NCBI RefSeq assembly: GCF_007744515.1
Contig: NZ_CP036268.1
Span: 3,015,712 to 3,079,711 of the forward strand
Reading direction: 5' to 3'
DNA length: 64,000 nt
DNA from: Stratiformator vulcanicus
GTDB taxonomy: Bacteria; Planctomycetota; Planctomycetia; Planctomycetales; Planctomycetaceae
Within the stretch, counting starts at the first letter, position 1. Each line of letters starts with the position of its first letter. Position numbers and translations under genes: made by a program. Shown here in pieces: positions 28,390-37,593 of the stretch. The notes under the pieces are model-generated. The model had not been told where the DNA came from. It did not search any database and saw only the letters and a list, made by a program, of their open reading frames with translations.

Positions 28390-29277
28390 TCAGAGTGTGT
28401 GAGTCACGAAGACGTGACCCAGGCGTTGCTGTCGAAGTCGCTCAGCCACGCGACTTACTTCGCGCTTGGATCGACTAATCGCGAAACAGGTCGTTCCGCT
28501 GCCGCTCATAAGAACTCGGCCGGGAAGCTCGCGGCGCATCGCGTCACAAACCTTGGAGACTTCAGAACTGAGCCGCTGCGCCGGTTCCTGCAAACCGTTC
28601 GAAAGGGCACTGACAACGTCTGCAAAATCTCCGTGCTCAAGCCCACGGATCATCCGTGTCGTTTCTTCGGTATCCCCGGGTTCGACAGCCCGATAGACGG
28701 CTCCCGCGGAAAGCCCGGAAGCCGGTTTGACTAAGACAACTTGTAATCGCAGAGGCGACGGAATCTGTTCGATTTCCTCTCCACGCCCGCGACCAACCGC
28801 GTACGGGACGCCGGAAACGAAGAAGGCCACGTCGCTGCCGAGTTCGGCTGCCATTTCAGTAAGGCGATCGCGGCCCAAGTTGAGGGACCACAGATTATTG
28901 AGGGCGAGTAGCGTGGCCGCCGCGTTTGCGGAACCGCCGCCCAAACCAGCTTCGACCGGTACTCGCTTCCAAAGCGTGATCGCAGCACCGCTACGACAGC
29001 CCGCGCGCTCACGGAGAAGTTCAGCGGCTTGCATGATCAGATTGCGAGAGTCGACCGGTAGGGGCGTACTCAAACCGCCGGTGCAATCTCTGACTCGCAG
29101 CGTCAACGCATTGTCTGGCTCGATCGCGAACGCCAAATCGTCGCCGAACTCAAGCGCCGCAAACACCGTCTCAATATCGTGGAAACCGTCCGAGCGGCGC
29201 TTCCGGATATCGAGTGTCAAATTGATTTTGGATGGCGATCGGACCGTCAGACCACCGCCGTCACGTCGCAGAACCAT
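28390..29277 (-). CDS. ispE: 4-diphosphocytidyl-2-C-methyl-D-erythritol kinase
   Basis: GHMP kinase of the MEP isoprenoid pathway, phosphorylating CDP-methylerythritol. About 295 residues from ATG 29277; the frame is open further up but family homology begins here (LTVRSPSKINLTLDIRKRRSDGFHDIETVF). The ATP loop is PVEAGLGGGSANAAATL; the third motif is RVLMSGSGTTCFAI. AAGGA lies 11 nt upstream. spoVG follows on the same strand after about 130 bp, likely one transcript. Confidence 0.93.
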   Translation of the reverse strand: MVLRRDGGGLTVRSPSKINLTLDIRKRRSDGFHDIETVFAALEFGDDLAFAIEPDNALTLRVRDCTGGLSTPLPVDSRNLIMQAAELLRERAGCRSGAAITLWKRVPVEAGLGGGSANAAATLLALNNLWSLNLGRDRLTEMAAELGSDVAFFVSGVPYAVGRGRGEEIEQIPSPLRLQVVLVKPASGLSAGAVYRAVEPGDTEETTRMIRGLEHGDFADVVSALSNGLQEPAQRLSSEVSKVCDAMRRELPGRVLMSGSGTTCFAISRSKREVSRVAERLRQQRLGHVFVTHTL

Positions 29278-29546
29278 CGCCGGCCGCGTCCTTTCACCGG
29301 TGAATCGGGCCGCTGCGGCAATCCCGACGATGCTGAGCGTCCGGAACCGAGCGCTTTCGTATTCCAAACCTGCCGACAATTGCCAAGATCACGCTAGGAG
29401 AGACTTCTCAAACTGTCAAGATAATTCCGATCCGTTCAGTACATTGGACGAAGAACGACGATTGCTGTTCTTCATCATTTTGACTGACGGCTATTGGCCA
29501 ATCTGCTTCGTCGTCACGACCGACACTCCGTGAGCCCGTGCTAGAA

Positions 29547-29581
29547 ATAAAAACGGCCCTCCCCACTGCGGGGAAGGCCGT
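29547..29581 (-). terminator. Terminator after Gfo/Idh gene
   Basis: 12-bp stem (29553-29564 with about 29570-29581, one mismatch) followed on the minus strand by TTTTTATTT. It lies about 40 nt after the oxidoreductase stop and separates it from ispE. Confidence 0.8.
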
Positions 29582-29618
29582 CGTCATGTTTTCACTGCCG
29601 AACTCAAACGGAGGTCGA

Positions 29619-30950
29619 TCAGATGAACGGTGAATAGACGCCCGGCATCGGAACCGGATACTCGCCTTTGTCATTCGGCATGACAGGAGGTTCGCTTTCC
29701 CAGGTCATTTCGGTGGGAACCAGCGACTTGTCAGAGGCCAGTGCCTTCTCCATTGAGATATCTTTGCCGGAGTAGGTCGCCATCCGGCCCAAAATTGCCG
29801 TCATGGTGCTCATCGCGCCGTATTCGCCTTCGTTGTAGCTCTTTCCTTTGCGAATGGCCTCTTGCATATCATCGTGCTCGATCTGATACGGATCGCCGTC
29901 GGAGGTCAGGCGGACCCGTTCAGAATCGGTCATCATGCGACCGCGACGGTCGGCCATGTCGAGCATACCTTTGGTCCCGTAGGCTTTCTCGGAAACGCTG
30001 TTCCAAACCCGAGGGATGTGACGGCACTCGCTGAACACGTGGGTATCGTCATCGAACTCGAATTGCACTGCAAAGTGATCGAAAATCTGACCGTACTTCG
30101 GATCGGTGCGGAACTGTCGACCGCCCATCCCGCGTGCCACCGTCGGATATTGGTCTTTGAACCAGCAGGCCACGTCGATGTTATGGATGTGCTGTTCGAC
30201 GATATGGTCGCCGCAAATCCACGTGTAGTAGTACCAGTTGCGAAGTTGGTACTCGAGTTCGTTCTTGCACTGGCTACGCGACTTGCGCGGGTCCCACACT
30301 CCGGCACTGTTCCAATAAACCCGCCAGAACAAGACTTCGCCGAGGTCGCCGTTGCGATACCGGTCGAGCGCCTCGAGGTAGTTCGGTTGATGCCGCCGCT
30401 GGAGGCCGACGCCGACTTTCAAGTCTTTCTTCTTCGCCTCTTCAACGGCCGCTAGAACTTTCCGCACTCCCGGCGCGTCGACCGCAACCGGCTTCTCCAT
30501 AAAGATGTGTTTGCCCTTCTCGACGGCGTACTCGAATTGTCCCGGTCGGAAGCCCGGCGGGGTGGCGAGAATCACTAGGTCGATGTCACTGTCGATCACC
30601 TTCTTGAACGCGTCGAAGCCGACGAATTGGCGGTCTTCGGGAACGTCAACCCGCTCGGGACGTGACTTGAACTGAGCCTGCAAGTTGCCCAGTTTACTTT
30701 GCAGATGATCTTCAAAAATATCGCCCATCGCGACCAGCTTGACGCTGCCCTCGGTGCTGAGAGCCTGCTTGGCTGCACCGGTTCCGCGTCCACCACAGCC
30801 GACCAGACCGACTCGAATCGTGTCGTCACCGCCGGAGTACGCCTTTGCCGAGCCGGCAAAGTTACTCAACACGCCGGTGCCGATCGCGGCGGCAGTCCCG
30901 GCCTTCATAAAATCACGACGGGACGAATCGATCCGAGGAGTATCTGCCAT
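29619..30950 (-). CDS. Gfo/Idh/MocA family oxidoreductase with Tat signal
   Basis: About 443 residues from ATG 30950, which has AGGT 7 nt upstream (an ATG two codons earlier leaves no room). The N-terminus is a twin-arginine signal ([19 protein letters not shown]), so the folded protein is exported. The Rossmann motif [13 protein letters not shown] binds NAD(P), and the [10 protein letters not shown] motif with catalytic-type Lys is typical. The C-terminal domain follows ([25 protein letters not shown]). Planctomycetes have dozens of these exported paralogues, thought to act on sugars; the substrate cannot be assigned. Confidence 0.9.
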   Translation of the reverse strand: MADTPRIDSSRRDFMKAGTAAAIGTGVLSNFAGSAKAYSGGDDTIRVGLVGCGGRGTGAAKQALSTEGSVKLVAMGDIFEDHLQSKLGNLQAQFKSRPERVDVPEDRQFVGFDAFKKVIDSDIDLVILATPPGFRPGQFEYAVEKGKHIFMEKPVAVDAPGVRKVLAAVEEAKKKDLKVGVGLQRRHQPNYLEALDRYRNGDLGEVLFWRVYWNSAGVWDPRKSRSQCKNELEYQLRNWYYYTWICGDHIVEQHIHNIDVACWFKDQYPTVARGMGGRQFRTDPKYGQIFDHFAVQFEFDDDTHVFSECRHIPRVWNSVSEKAYGTKGMLDMADRRGRMMTDSERVRLTSDGDPYQIEHDDMQEAIRKGKSYNEGEYGAMSTMTAILGRMATYSGKDISMEKALASDKSLVPTEMTWESEPPVMPNDKGEYPVPMPGVYSPFI

Positions 30951-31140
30951 CGTCATACCTGCTTTTGGATTAAGAGCGAATTGCTCGGTCAGTTTTTAGA
31001 GGCCTCAAACAACCTATCAACATTGACTGATTGTTGTACGGCGTCAGCTGTTTGAACGCAAATGTCGATCCTGACGAGGCAAAGCGGCTCGTATGACGCA
31101 TCAAGATCGGCCAGACCAATCCGGCCGAACCGATCGCGAC

Positions 31141-32313
31141 CTAATCTTTCAGCTCCCGACGCACATCGGCAGGTGCGGAGCCATCGCCATCGTCGATCCA
31201 GCCGCCTTTAAGGCCGTCTTCAGTCACCTCGCCCGGCAATGGCTCCCAACCCATCTCGATCCGTTTCTCCTTTGCAGGAACGTGAAGCGGACGGACCACG
31301 CGGAAGCCGACATGCAGGGCGTCGGTAAAGTACCAGATACTCTGCGGAATCTGCGGGTCCTGAATCTTCCAATCAGGATTTGACGACAGACGTGATGCAC
31401 TTCTGAGTTCGTCGGCCGGCTGATCCCACGATCCGCCCCGCGCCACACGTGGATACTCCTCGGTCGCTTTCGGAACGACGACCGGATTGACCAGCAGGTC
31501 GCCTTCCATGCCGGGGTAGAGCGTCGGCGTGTAACGGTCGAGGACCCACTCGGCGACGTTGCCGTGCATATCGAACAGGCCCCAAGCGTTCGGCTTCAGT
31601 TGCCCGATCTTCATGTATTGAAAGTCGCTCGTGTCCTCATTCCAGGCGTAGTCTTCCAGGTCGTCGGGATCATCTCCCCACGAGTAGGGCGTGTTCGTCC
31701 CGGCCCGGCAGGCATACTCCCATTCGGCTTCCGTCGGAAGCCGATAGTAGTGCCCGGTCTTTTCGCTCAGCCAGACGCAGTACATTTTCGCAGCCAAATG
31801 CGTCATCGAAATTGCTGGAAAGCCGTCATGACCCATCTCAAACGTCATGTCGACGTAGGGCTTGGTCGGCCGCGTGACGGCGTCGGCCTTCACGTCGAGA
31901 TTCGTCGGTTTGATACCAGCCTGCTCACGACGGAGCTCGTCGAGGCGAAAGCTCCAGATGTCGTACTCATCCCACGTGACCTCGTGCTTGCCCATCCAGA
32001 ATGGTGAGACCTTGACCTTCCGCTGTGGACCCTCGTCCGGATTGCGGCCCTCTTCATCGGCCGGGCTGCCCATCGTAAAGGTGCCCCCCGGGATTGGAAC
32101 CAAATCAAACTTCACACCGGTCCCGCTAATGACTTCGGTGTAAGGTTTCATTTCCGAAGCCGGTCCGGACTCGGGCGTTCCCGTTTCGGCTTTTGCCGTA
32201 GCCGCTTCGGCTTCTGCGGCTGGCGCAACCTCAGCCCAAGAGGCAGAGGCCAAAATCACGGCGGAAAAAACGAGCCATTGAGAACCGGCGTATCGCGTTC
32301 GTATGGTTTCCAT
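31141..32313 (-). CDS. SUMF1/FGE-fold protein without the FGE cysteines
   Basis: 390 residues with a Sec-type signal peptide, then a Glu/Ala-rich linker and the formylglycine-generating-enzyme fold ([19 protein letters not shown] ... PVSMTH-like region ... [16 protein letters not shown] ... [17 protein letters not shown] ... [19 protein letters not shown] ... VGFRVVRP). True aerobic FGE has two catalytic cysteines in the segment after RGGSW; here that stretch has none, so sulfatase maturation is unlikely despite a sulfatase in the window. Such proteins may bind ligands or act in other modifications. Divergent from apbE with only 27 bp between starts. Confidence 0.88.
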   Translation of the reverse strand: METIRTRYAGSQWLVFSAVILASASWAEVAPAAEAEAATAKAETGTPESGPASEMKPYTEVISGTGVKFDLVPIPGGTFTMGSPADEEGRNPDEGPQRKVKVSPFWMGKHEVTWDEYDIWSFRLDELRREQAGIKPTNLDVKADAVTRPTKPYVDMTFEMGHDGFPAISMTHLAAKMYCVWLSEKTGHYYRLPTEAEWEYACRAGTNTPYSWGDDPDDLEDYAWNEDTSDFQYMKIGQLKPNAWGLFDMHGNVAEWVLDRYTPTLYPGMEGDLLVNPVVVPKATEEYPRVARGGSWDQPADELRSASRLSSNPDWKIQDPQIPQSIWYFTDALHVGFRVVRPLHVPAKEKRIEMGWEPLPGEVTEDGLKGGWIDDGDGSAPADVRRELKD

Positions 32314-32340
32314 AGATATCGAGATCAGTCGAGGACGGTG

Positions 32341-33366
32341 ATGATGCGGGGCGGGATTGTTGTGATCGGAATCCTGACGTTCGTCGCGGCCATGCCTTTA
32401 GGCTTTGGCGGCGAAACGAACGAAACGCCTAAACTTTCGAGATATGCGTTTCGGCAAATCCAGATGGGGGTTCCGTTCACTCTGATAATGTACGCCCCCG
32501 ACGAAGCGCGAGCAAATCGGGCGGCCGAAGCGGCCTTCGCGCGAGCGAAAGAACTCAACGCGATCCTCAGCGATTACGACCCCGATAGCGAACTCCGCCA
32601 ATGGCCGAAATCGGCACAACCCGGAGAACCGTATCCGATCAGCCGAGAACTGTCCGAGGTCTTGCATCGCTCGCAGGAAATCGCTCGAAAGACCAACGGC
32701 TCATTCGATGTGACGGTCGGTCCGCTATCGCGACTTTGGCGCATCGCCCGTCGCAAAAAGGAATTGCCGAACACCGAGGCTGTTGCAAGCGCGATGCAAT
32801 CGGTCGGCTACCGACACCTCGAAATCGATGCTGACGAGCAGATGGCTACGCTGAAACGACCGAACATGCGGTTTGATCTCGGGGGCATTGCCAAGGGCTA
32901 CGCGGGCGACGAGATGCTGCGAATCCTCCGGGAGCATGGAATCACGCGGGCCATGATCGACGCCTCCGGCGACTTGGCATTAGGCGATTCACCACCGACG
33001 AAAAAGGGTTGGACGATCGCCGTTGCCGCCCTCGACACGCCCGACAGCGAGTCGTCCAGAACCATCATTGCCAGAAATTGCGGCATTGCGACGTCGGGCG
33101 ATGCCTACAACTTTCTCGAAATCGACGGCACCAGATATTCCCACATCGTCGATCCCCGAACCGGTTACGGCCTGACCGATCGCAGCAGCGTCACGGTCAT
33201 TGCGAAGAACGGGACTGACGCCGATGCCTACGCGTCAGCGATTAGCGTCCTCGGGCCGGAGAAAGGCCTCGCATTGGCTCGCTGCACCGACGACCTCGAA
33301 GTACTCGTCGCCTATTCGGAGGCTGAAGAAATCAAAGTGTCGCAGAGTGCAGGGTTTCCGAAATAA
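32341..33366 (+). CDS. apbE: FAD:protein FMN transferase
   Basis: About 341 residues from ATG 32341, supported by GAGG at 32331-32334. A signal-like hydrophobic start ([18 protein letters not shown]) predicts export. ApbE motifs include [26 protein letters not shown], and the Mg/FMN-binding segment [11 protein letters not shown]. The [10 protein letters not shown] loop replaces the more usual N-x-GGD form. It attaches FMN covalently to Thr/Ser of flavoproteins such as Nqr or Rnf subunits, or in secreted flavoproteins. None of these targets is adjacent. It is divergent from the SUMF1-domain gene with overlapping regulatory space. Confidence 0.9.
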   Translation: MMRGGIVVIGILTFVAAMPLGFGGETNETPKLSRYAFRQIQMGVPFTLIMYAPDEARANRAAEAAFARAKELNAILSDYDPDSELRQWPKSAQPGEPYPISRELSEVLHRSQEIARKTNGSFDVTVGPLSRLWRIARRKKELPNTEAVASAMQSVGYRHLEIDADEQMATLKRPNMRFDLGGIAKGYAGDEMLRILREHGITRAMIDASGDLALGDSPPTKKGWTIAVAALDTPDSESSRTIIARNCGIATSGDAYNFLEIDGTRYSHIVDPRTGYGLTDRSSVTVIAKNGTDADAYASAISVLGPEKGLALARCTDDLEVLVAYSEAEEIKVSQSAGFPK

Positions 33367-33683
33367 CGCGGCGTATCGAGGAAGAACTTTCCTTCGCGCG
33401 GGACGCTTTTCAGATTTCCGATCCCGTGACTCAGCTCTGCCCGAAATACTTTGACACCGCACTATTGCGCGGCTCCGCCGGAGCAATCGATCGAGTCCGC
33501 ACTATTAGTGCCATCCGATTTTGCGGAGTTCCGTGCGACAACGGAGCAGCCGATTCCGATGTTTGAGACCAGAAGACAAGGAATCCGGCAGAGCGACGCT
33601 CGTCGATTCCATCTCCGTTTCCACACGACAATATCGGCCTGCACGGACGCGGGCCGAGCCAAGCAACAAGCACGGAAGCACGA
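33367..33683. other. Intergenic region without recognised gene
   Basis: 317 bp between apbE and the next plus-strand gene. A TTGACA (33451-33456) has no matching -10 at proper spacing. I see no hairpin with a T-run, no small ORF with a good ribosome site, and no repeat copy. Confidence 0.5.
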
Positions 33684-34850
33684 ATGATGTCTACGATCTC
33701 TCGCCTCGCGGTCGTCCTCTGTCTAATCCCCTTGGGAATGGAAGCCCGAGCGATGTCGCCCGACGACATATTCGCGTACCCGGCTTCCCACAAAACGTGC
33801 GACCGCGACTCGACTCACCAAAGTTGCGGCAATATGGGCTGCGATGAGCGCCCCCTTGATGTCGACTGCGGCACTGATTGTTGCGGAGAGATCGGCTGTG
33901 GCTCGGATTGCTCCGCCTGCGGCTTCGGACTCTGCGATACGCTCGGCGGGCTGATCATCCCGCAGCCGTCCTGCCGATACGACCGCACCAAATGCCACCC
34001 GATTCCCCAACAGGGTATTCTCTTCGGCTTGCTGCCGCCGGAGTATTTCCTCAGCGATCACTGCTTCGACGACTTCATCCAGCCGGTGACGAACCCGGTC
34101 TACGCGACCGACCCGCGGTCGTTCACCCGGGCTCGCTTCCTGTTCATCTCTCAGACCGTGCCCGAAGACATCTTCGGCGGAGGCGACTTCCAGGTTTATG
34201 CGCTCCAAGCCACATTCGCGATCAATGAACGATTTGCGATCATCGCGGAAAAAGACGGCTTCATCGTGACCGACCTGCCGGGACTGGCACCGCTCGGAGT
34301 GGGCGACGGCTGGGCCAATATCGCCCTCGGGGCCAAATACGTCGCACTCCGTGACGTTTGCAACCAGCAGCTCCTGACAGTCGGTTTGATGTACGAAACC
34401 GCCACTGGTGAAGCGGACGCCCTCCAAAGCGGGACCGATGGCATTTGGAACTTCTTCGCCAGTTACGGGAAAGAAATCTTCGACGATACTCACTTCGTCG
34501 GCGTGTTCGGGTGGTCGCTGCCCAACAACGGCAGCCTCGATTCCGAATCGATTTACTACAGCGCTCACCTTGACCATGAAGTCTTCGATGGGATCTATGC
34601 TCTCGTCGAGTTCAATGGGCGAACCTACATCGACGGCGCTGACGAGTTCCCGTTGCCGATCGAAGGCTTTGACCTGATCAATCTTGGAGCGGCCGGCGTC
34701 GACGGCCAGACGACCGTGACCGCGGCGATCGGCGGGGCCTATAAGCCCAACCCGCACTTGGAATTCGCCGCCGCTTGGGAATTCCCGATCTCCAGCAACC
34801 GACACCTGTTCGACAATCGAACGACGGTCGGAATCAGCCTGATCTATTAA
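33684..34850 (+). CDS. Putative outer-membrane beta-barrel protein with Cys-rich N-terminus
   Basis: 388 residues. A signal peptide (MMSTISRLAVVLCLIPLGMEARA) is followed by a Cys/Gly/Asp-rich stretch (about 35-80) with around a dozen cysteines in CGxxxCGxxGC-like spacing, then a region (FTRARFLFISQTVP onward) of alternating amphipathic strands ending in a C-terminal Tyr (TTVGISLIY), as in outer-membrane barrels of the phenol-degradation transporter-like group. The Cys block may form disulfides or bind metal. I cannot name a family with confidence. Followed by a repeat-containing hairpin. Confidence 0.75.
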   Translation: MMSTISRLAVVLCLIPLGMEARAMSPDDIFAYPASHKTCDRDSTHQSCGNMGCDERPLDVDCGTDCCGEIGCGSDCSACGFGLCDTLGGLIIPQPSCRYDRTKCHPIPQQGILFGLLPPEYFLSDHCFDDFIQPVTNPVYATDPRSFTRARFLFISQTVPEDIFGGGDFQVYALQATFAINERFAIIAEKDGFIVTDLPGLAPLGVGDGWANIALGAKYVALRDVCNQQLLTVGLMYETATGEADALQSGTDGIWNFFASYGKEIFDDTHFVGVFGWSLPNNGSLDSESIYYSAHLDHEVFDGIYALVEFNGRTYIDGADEFPLPIEGFDLINLGAAGVDGQTTVTAAIGGAYKPNPHLEFAAAWEFPISSNRHLFDNRTTVGISLIY

Positions 34851-34885
34851 GCGTTGAATCCGGCGAGTTCAGGGACGGAAGGCCG

Positions 34886-34924
34886 AGCAAGGGATTTCGC
34901 GAGTCGAGAGCGAAATCCCTTGCT
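34886..34924. terminator. Strong intergenic hairpin after barrel gene
   Basis: 15-bp perfect inverted repeat (34886-34900 with 34910-34924), 9-nt loop. It lies between the convergent barrel and HisN-type genes and incorporates part of the dispersed repeat. No T-run follows on either strand, so it may be a transcript-end stabiliser rather than an intrinsic terminator. Confidence 0.5.
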
Positions 34925-34940
34925 TGCGATGCGGGCTTGT
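34915..34940 (+). repeat. Dispersed intergenic repeat, copy 2
   Basis: 26 bp that matches the reverse complement of the copy at 40949-40974 with a single mismatch. Its first half is the right arm of the hairpin at 34886-34924. Confidence 0.65.
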
Positions 34941-34950
34941 GTCGATATCC

Positions 34951-35745
34951 TCACTCCGCCAGCATCCTGAGTACGTCGTCCTTTAATCCGGGCACCACGG
35001 AAATTCCGTCGCCGCCGTAAATGGTGGCTTCACCTTTCCACGTCACGAAGTGCCCGCCCGCTTCTTCGACGATCGGCAGCAGAGGCGCCGCATCCCAGGC
35101 ACTCATCGCCGGGTCGATCATGAGTTGAGTGCGGCCTGTCGCGACCAAGCAGTGCCCATAGCAATCGCCCCACCCACGGGTCAGCTTCGCCCTTCGGCAG
35201 AGCTCTTCAAACGTCGGTTGCCGGCCCATTGAGGCCCAGCGTCGCATCGTTGTGGTGCAAAAGACACCCTGTTCGAGCTTGGGAACGTCGTTCACTCTGG
35301 CTCGTCGTGGCTCCCGATTTCGAATCTGCCAATACGCCCCGCCTCCTTTGGCCGCGTACACGACTTCGTCCAGAGCCGGAAACCGCGAGACGCCCGCGAG
35401 TGCTTGCCCCTCGTGCTCAATTCCGATCAGCGTGCCGAACAGCGGCACGCCCTGCACGAACGATTTTGTCCCGTCGATCGGATCGAGAATCCAGCGGTAC
35501 CCGTTCTTCGAGGGCACCTCTTCGAATTCCTCTCCGAGAACCCCGTCTTCAGAAAAGACGGTGTGAATCAAATCCCTGAGTTTCTCCTCGGCTCCCTTAT
35601 CGGCCACCGTCACCGGGGTCGCATCCTCTTTCGACTCGACCACCAGATCGGGATTCTGAAAGTACTCGAGGATGAACGGACTGACGTCGCGCGCGATCTT
35701 CACCGCGAAGTCGAGTCGTGATTGAATTTCAGGATCAACGGGCAT
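34951..35745 (-). CDS. hisN: Inositol-monophosphatase-family phosphatase, probably histidinol-phosphatase
   Basis: 264 residues. The Mg-dependent phosphatase motifs are intact: GEEFEE (Glu ligand), WILDPIDGTKSFVQG and MSAWDAAPLLPIVEEAGG. The segment TRGWGDCYGHCLVATGR is typical of the HisN (histidinol-phosphatase) branch more than inositol monophosphatase or CysQ, so the call is by motif comparison. It dephosphorylates histidinol phosphate in histidine synthesis if correct. No other his genes are close. It is bracketed by copies of the dispersed repeat on both sides. Confidence 0.82.
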   Translation of the reverse strand: MPVDPEIQSRLDFAVKIARDVSPFILEYFQNPDLVVESKEDATPVTVADKGAEEKLRDLIHTVFSEDGVLGEEFEEVPSKNGYRWILDPIDGTKSFVQGVPLFGTLIGIEHEGQALAGVSRFPALDEVVYAAKGGGAYWQIRNREPRRARVNDVPKLEQGVFCTTTMRRWASMGRQPTFEELCRRAKLTRGWGDCYGHCLVATGRTQLMIDPAMSAWDAAPLLPIVEEAGGHFVTWKGEATIYGGDGISVVPGLKDDVLRMLAE

Positions 35746-35842
35746 GGAGAGTCGAGGGTTAAGAGTCGAGGGTCGAGAGCACGTCCCGTGCGTCCGCCGA
35801 CACTAAATTCGCGTCGGCACAAACTCAATCGTCCCATATGAT

Positions 35843-35863
35843 CCCGCCGCGCGAGCAAGGGAT
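35843..35863 (-). repeat. Dispersed intergenic repeat, copy 3 (partial)
   Basis: 21 bp matching the core of copy 5 (CCCGC-n-GCGC-n-AGCAAGGGAT) with two mismatches. It is inverted relative to the copy at 35954-35973, 90 bp away. Confidence 0.5.
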
Positions 35864-35937
35864 TTATTCATCGGATACCGACCGAGTAAAGCGAATGACC
35901 AACGTCCGACGCCAACCGGCAAGAGTTGAACGAACAA

Positions 35938-35990
35938 AGCCCTGAGAGCGACGCCTCGCTTGCGCGTCGGGCTATCGAGCAGGGCTTTTT
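35938..35990. terminator. Terminator-like hairpin with repeat copy 4 inside
   Basis: Outer stem AGCCCTG (35938-35944) with CAGGGCT (35980-35986), followed on plus by a run of T. The loop holds CCTCGCTTGCGCGTCGGGCT (35954-35973), another repeat copy. On the minus strand it lies just after the stop of the LarA-like gene (35999) and so probably ends that transcript. Confidence 0.55.
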
Positions 35991-35998
35991 TAAGCGCA

Positions 35999-37423
35999 TT
36001 ACTCAAGCCGATGCAAATACTCCCCGGCTTTCCGCACGAGCAATACGCCCTCGTTTTCGCGATTGGCAAATGACTCAACATCGATCGTCGCCGGGTCGCG
36101 ATAGCCGAGATTTATCTTCGCACACGTCTCCGGCGATATCTGTGATGCGAGCGTCACCTGCACGCGGCAGCGCTCTTCACCATTCTCGAAAGTTCCTCCG
36201 CCGCGAACATGGGTCGAGTGCGCGAGGACGCCCCACGGGTAGTCCTTGAACTTTTCCCACTGGCCGAGAAAGTAATCGCGGCAGTGATATCCGATCTCTT
36301 CAATCACCCGTCCATGAACCTGTGAAATCTCATTCAGGTGCGGTGCGTAAATGATGAGCTCTCCGCCATCGGCAACGACGGGTTCGAGCTTATACATGCA
36401 TTTTCCGGCAACCCACACCTCGTCGTACATCGGCGGAGCGCAGGAGAGAACCGTGTGAAACGGCTTTGGCTTACGGACGATGTGGACGCGTTCGGAAAGA
36501 TCGGCCGCATCGTGCCAGGCCTCCTCCGGCGTGCCGTAGAACATGCCGTGAATCGCCGCATCGGACCTTACAACGAAGGTGATACACCGCCGCCGGGTGG
36601 GGATCATCGCCCCCGCGCGATCGACGACCCGACGGACCGGCGTATCTTTCACGCCGATGATCCCGACGTTGGTGACCAGCGCCCCGAGCCAGTGGAAAAA
36701 ATTAAGAAGCTCCGGCCCCGACAGACCGGGAAAGAAGTATTTATTCCCGCCTGAGAACCCGACGACCTCGTGAGGAAAGACCGGCCCGAGAACCAGCAGC
36801 GTGTCGTAATCGAGAATTCGCCGATTGATTTTCACCGGGACGTCGAGCCGTAGTCGTTCGTCTGAAAGCGCAGCCGTCTGCTCTTCCGTCAGCGTACCGA
36901 TCTCAGTCAATGCTTCGGGTCGGTCCCATTCATGGTTGAGCAGTTCGACATCGCGGTAGCGTTCCGCACGTTCGGTCTCGGAAATGCCGAGTAACCGGCA
37001 GATATCGTCCTGAGGCATCGGGCGGTGCGTGCCCAAAGCAATCATTACGTCCAGCTTCGAAAGCTTTGCCCCCAAATGGGAATGCAAAGCGTCAAACAGC
37101 AGAGGCAGCGGCGCGGTGCGAGTCGCATCCGGAACGATCAGCAGCACTCGTTGACCCGCAAAGTCGTCAGCCGGCACGTTGGCGGAAATCCAGGTACGGA
37201 CAGCATCACTGGTCAGGACCGGAGCGGTGGGCGGAACGTCAGACATCAAATGTCGCTCGGGAAAATACTTTTCGTAATCGATATTGCCGATTCGTACCGG
37301 CACGCCTTGAGGAATGCCAGCGGACGGCGGGGGGAACCGGTTCCGCGACGCTGAAACCAGCACGCAGCGCTTGACATCCTCGAAGCCGCGATCAGGATGG
37401 GGGACTTGGCGCGCCGGGATCAC
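35999..37423 (-). CDS. LarA-like protein (DUF2088, lactate racemase family)
   Basis: 474 residues from the longest start; an in-frame ATG at 37246 would give about 415, close to LarA size, so the true start is open. Residues matching known LarA active-site positions are kept: Asp in VPDATRT, His in ALGTHRPM, His and the cofactor-bearing Lys in FPHEVVGFSGGNKYFFPG. These bind the nickel-pincer cofactor in lactate racemase. The C-terminal half differs from true LarA, so the substrate is probably another 2-hydroxy acid. No larBCE cofactor genes are nearby. Divergent from the SNF2 helicase. Confidence 0.78.
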   Translation of the reverse strand: MIPARQVPHPDRGFEDVKRCVLVSASRNRFPPPSAGIPQGVPVRIGNIDYEKYFPERHLMSDVPPTAPVLTSDAVRTWISANVPADDFAGQRVLLIVPDATRTAPLPLLFDALHSHLGAKLSKLDVMIALGTHRPMPQDDICRLLGISETERAERYRDVELLNHEWDRPEALTEIGTLTEEQTAALSDERLRLDVPVKINRRILDYDTLLVLGPVFPHEVVGFSGGNKYFFPGLSGPELLNFFHWLGALVTNVGIIGVKDTPVRRVVDRAGAMIPTRRRCITFVVRSDAAIHGMFYGTPEEAWHDAADLSERVHIVRKPKPFHTVLSCAPPMYDEVWVAGKCMYKLEPVVADGGELIIYAPHLNEISQVHGRVIEEIGYHCRDYFLGQWEKFKDYPWGVLAHSTHVRGGGTFENGEERCRVQVTLASQISPETCAKINLGYRDPATIDVESFANRENEGVLLVRKAGEYLHRLE

Positions 37424-37593
37424 TCGGCGTCAGCCGACTTTCGCACACCCTGTTTCTCGGTGGTCGTACCAACCGCGTCCAATACCGATCGAAGCCTGAA
37501 TCGCTTCGAAGAAACAAATCCTTGGTGTCGCGGACGAATCCCGACCGCACGGACCGCACTCATTTCCCGGGACCTTCCCGCCGACTCGCCTCA

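Noticed and set aside
33723-34805. 360-codon minus-strand ORF opposite the barrel gene
   Set aside because: Mirror frame; the plus-strand gene has a signal peptide and barrel pattern.
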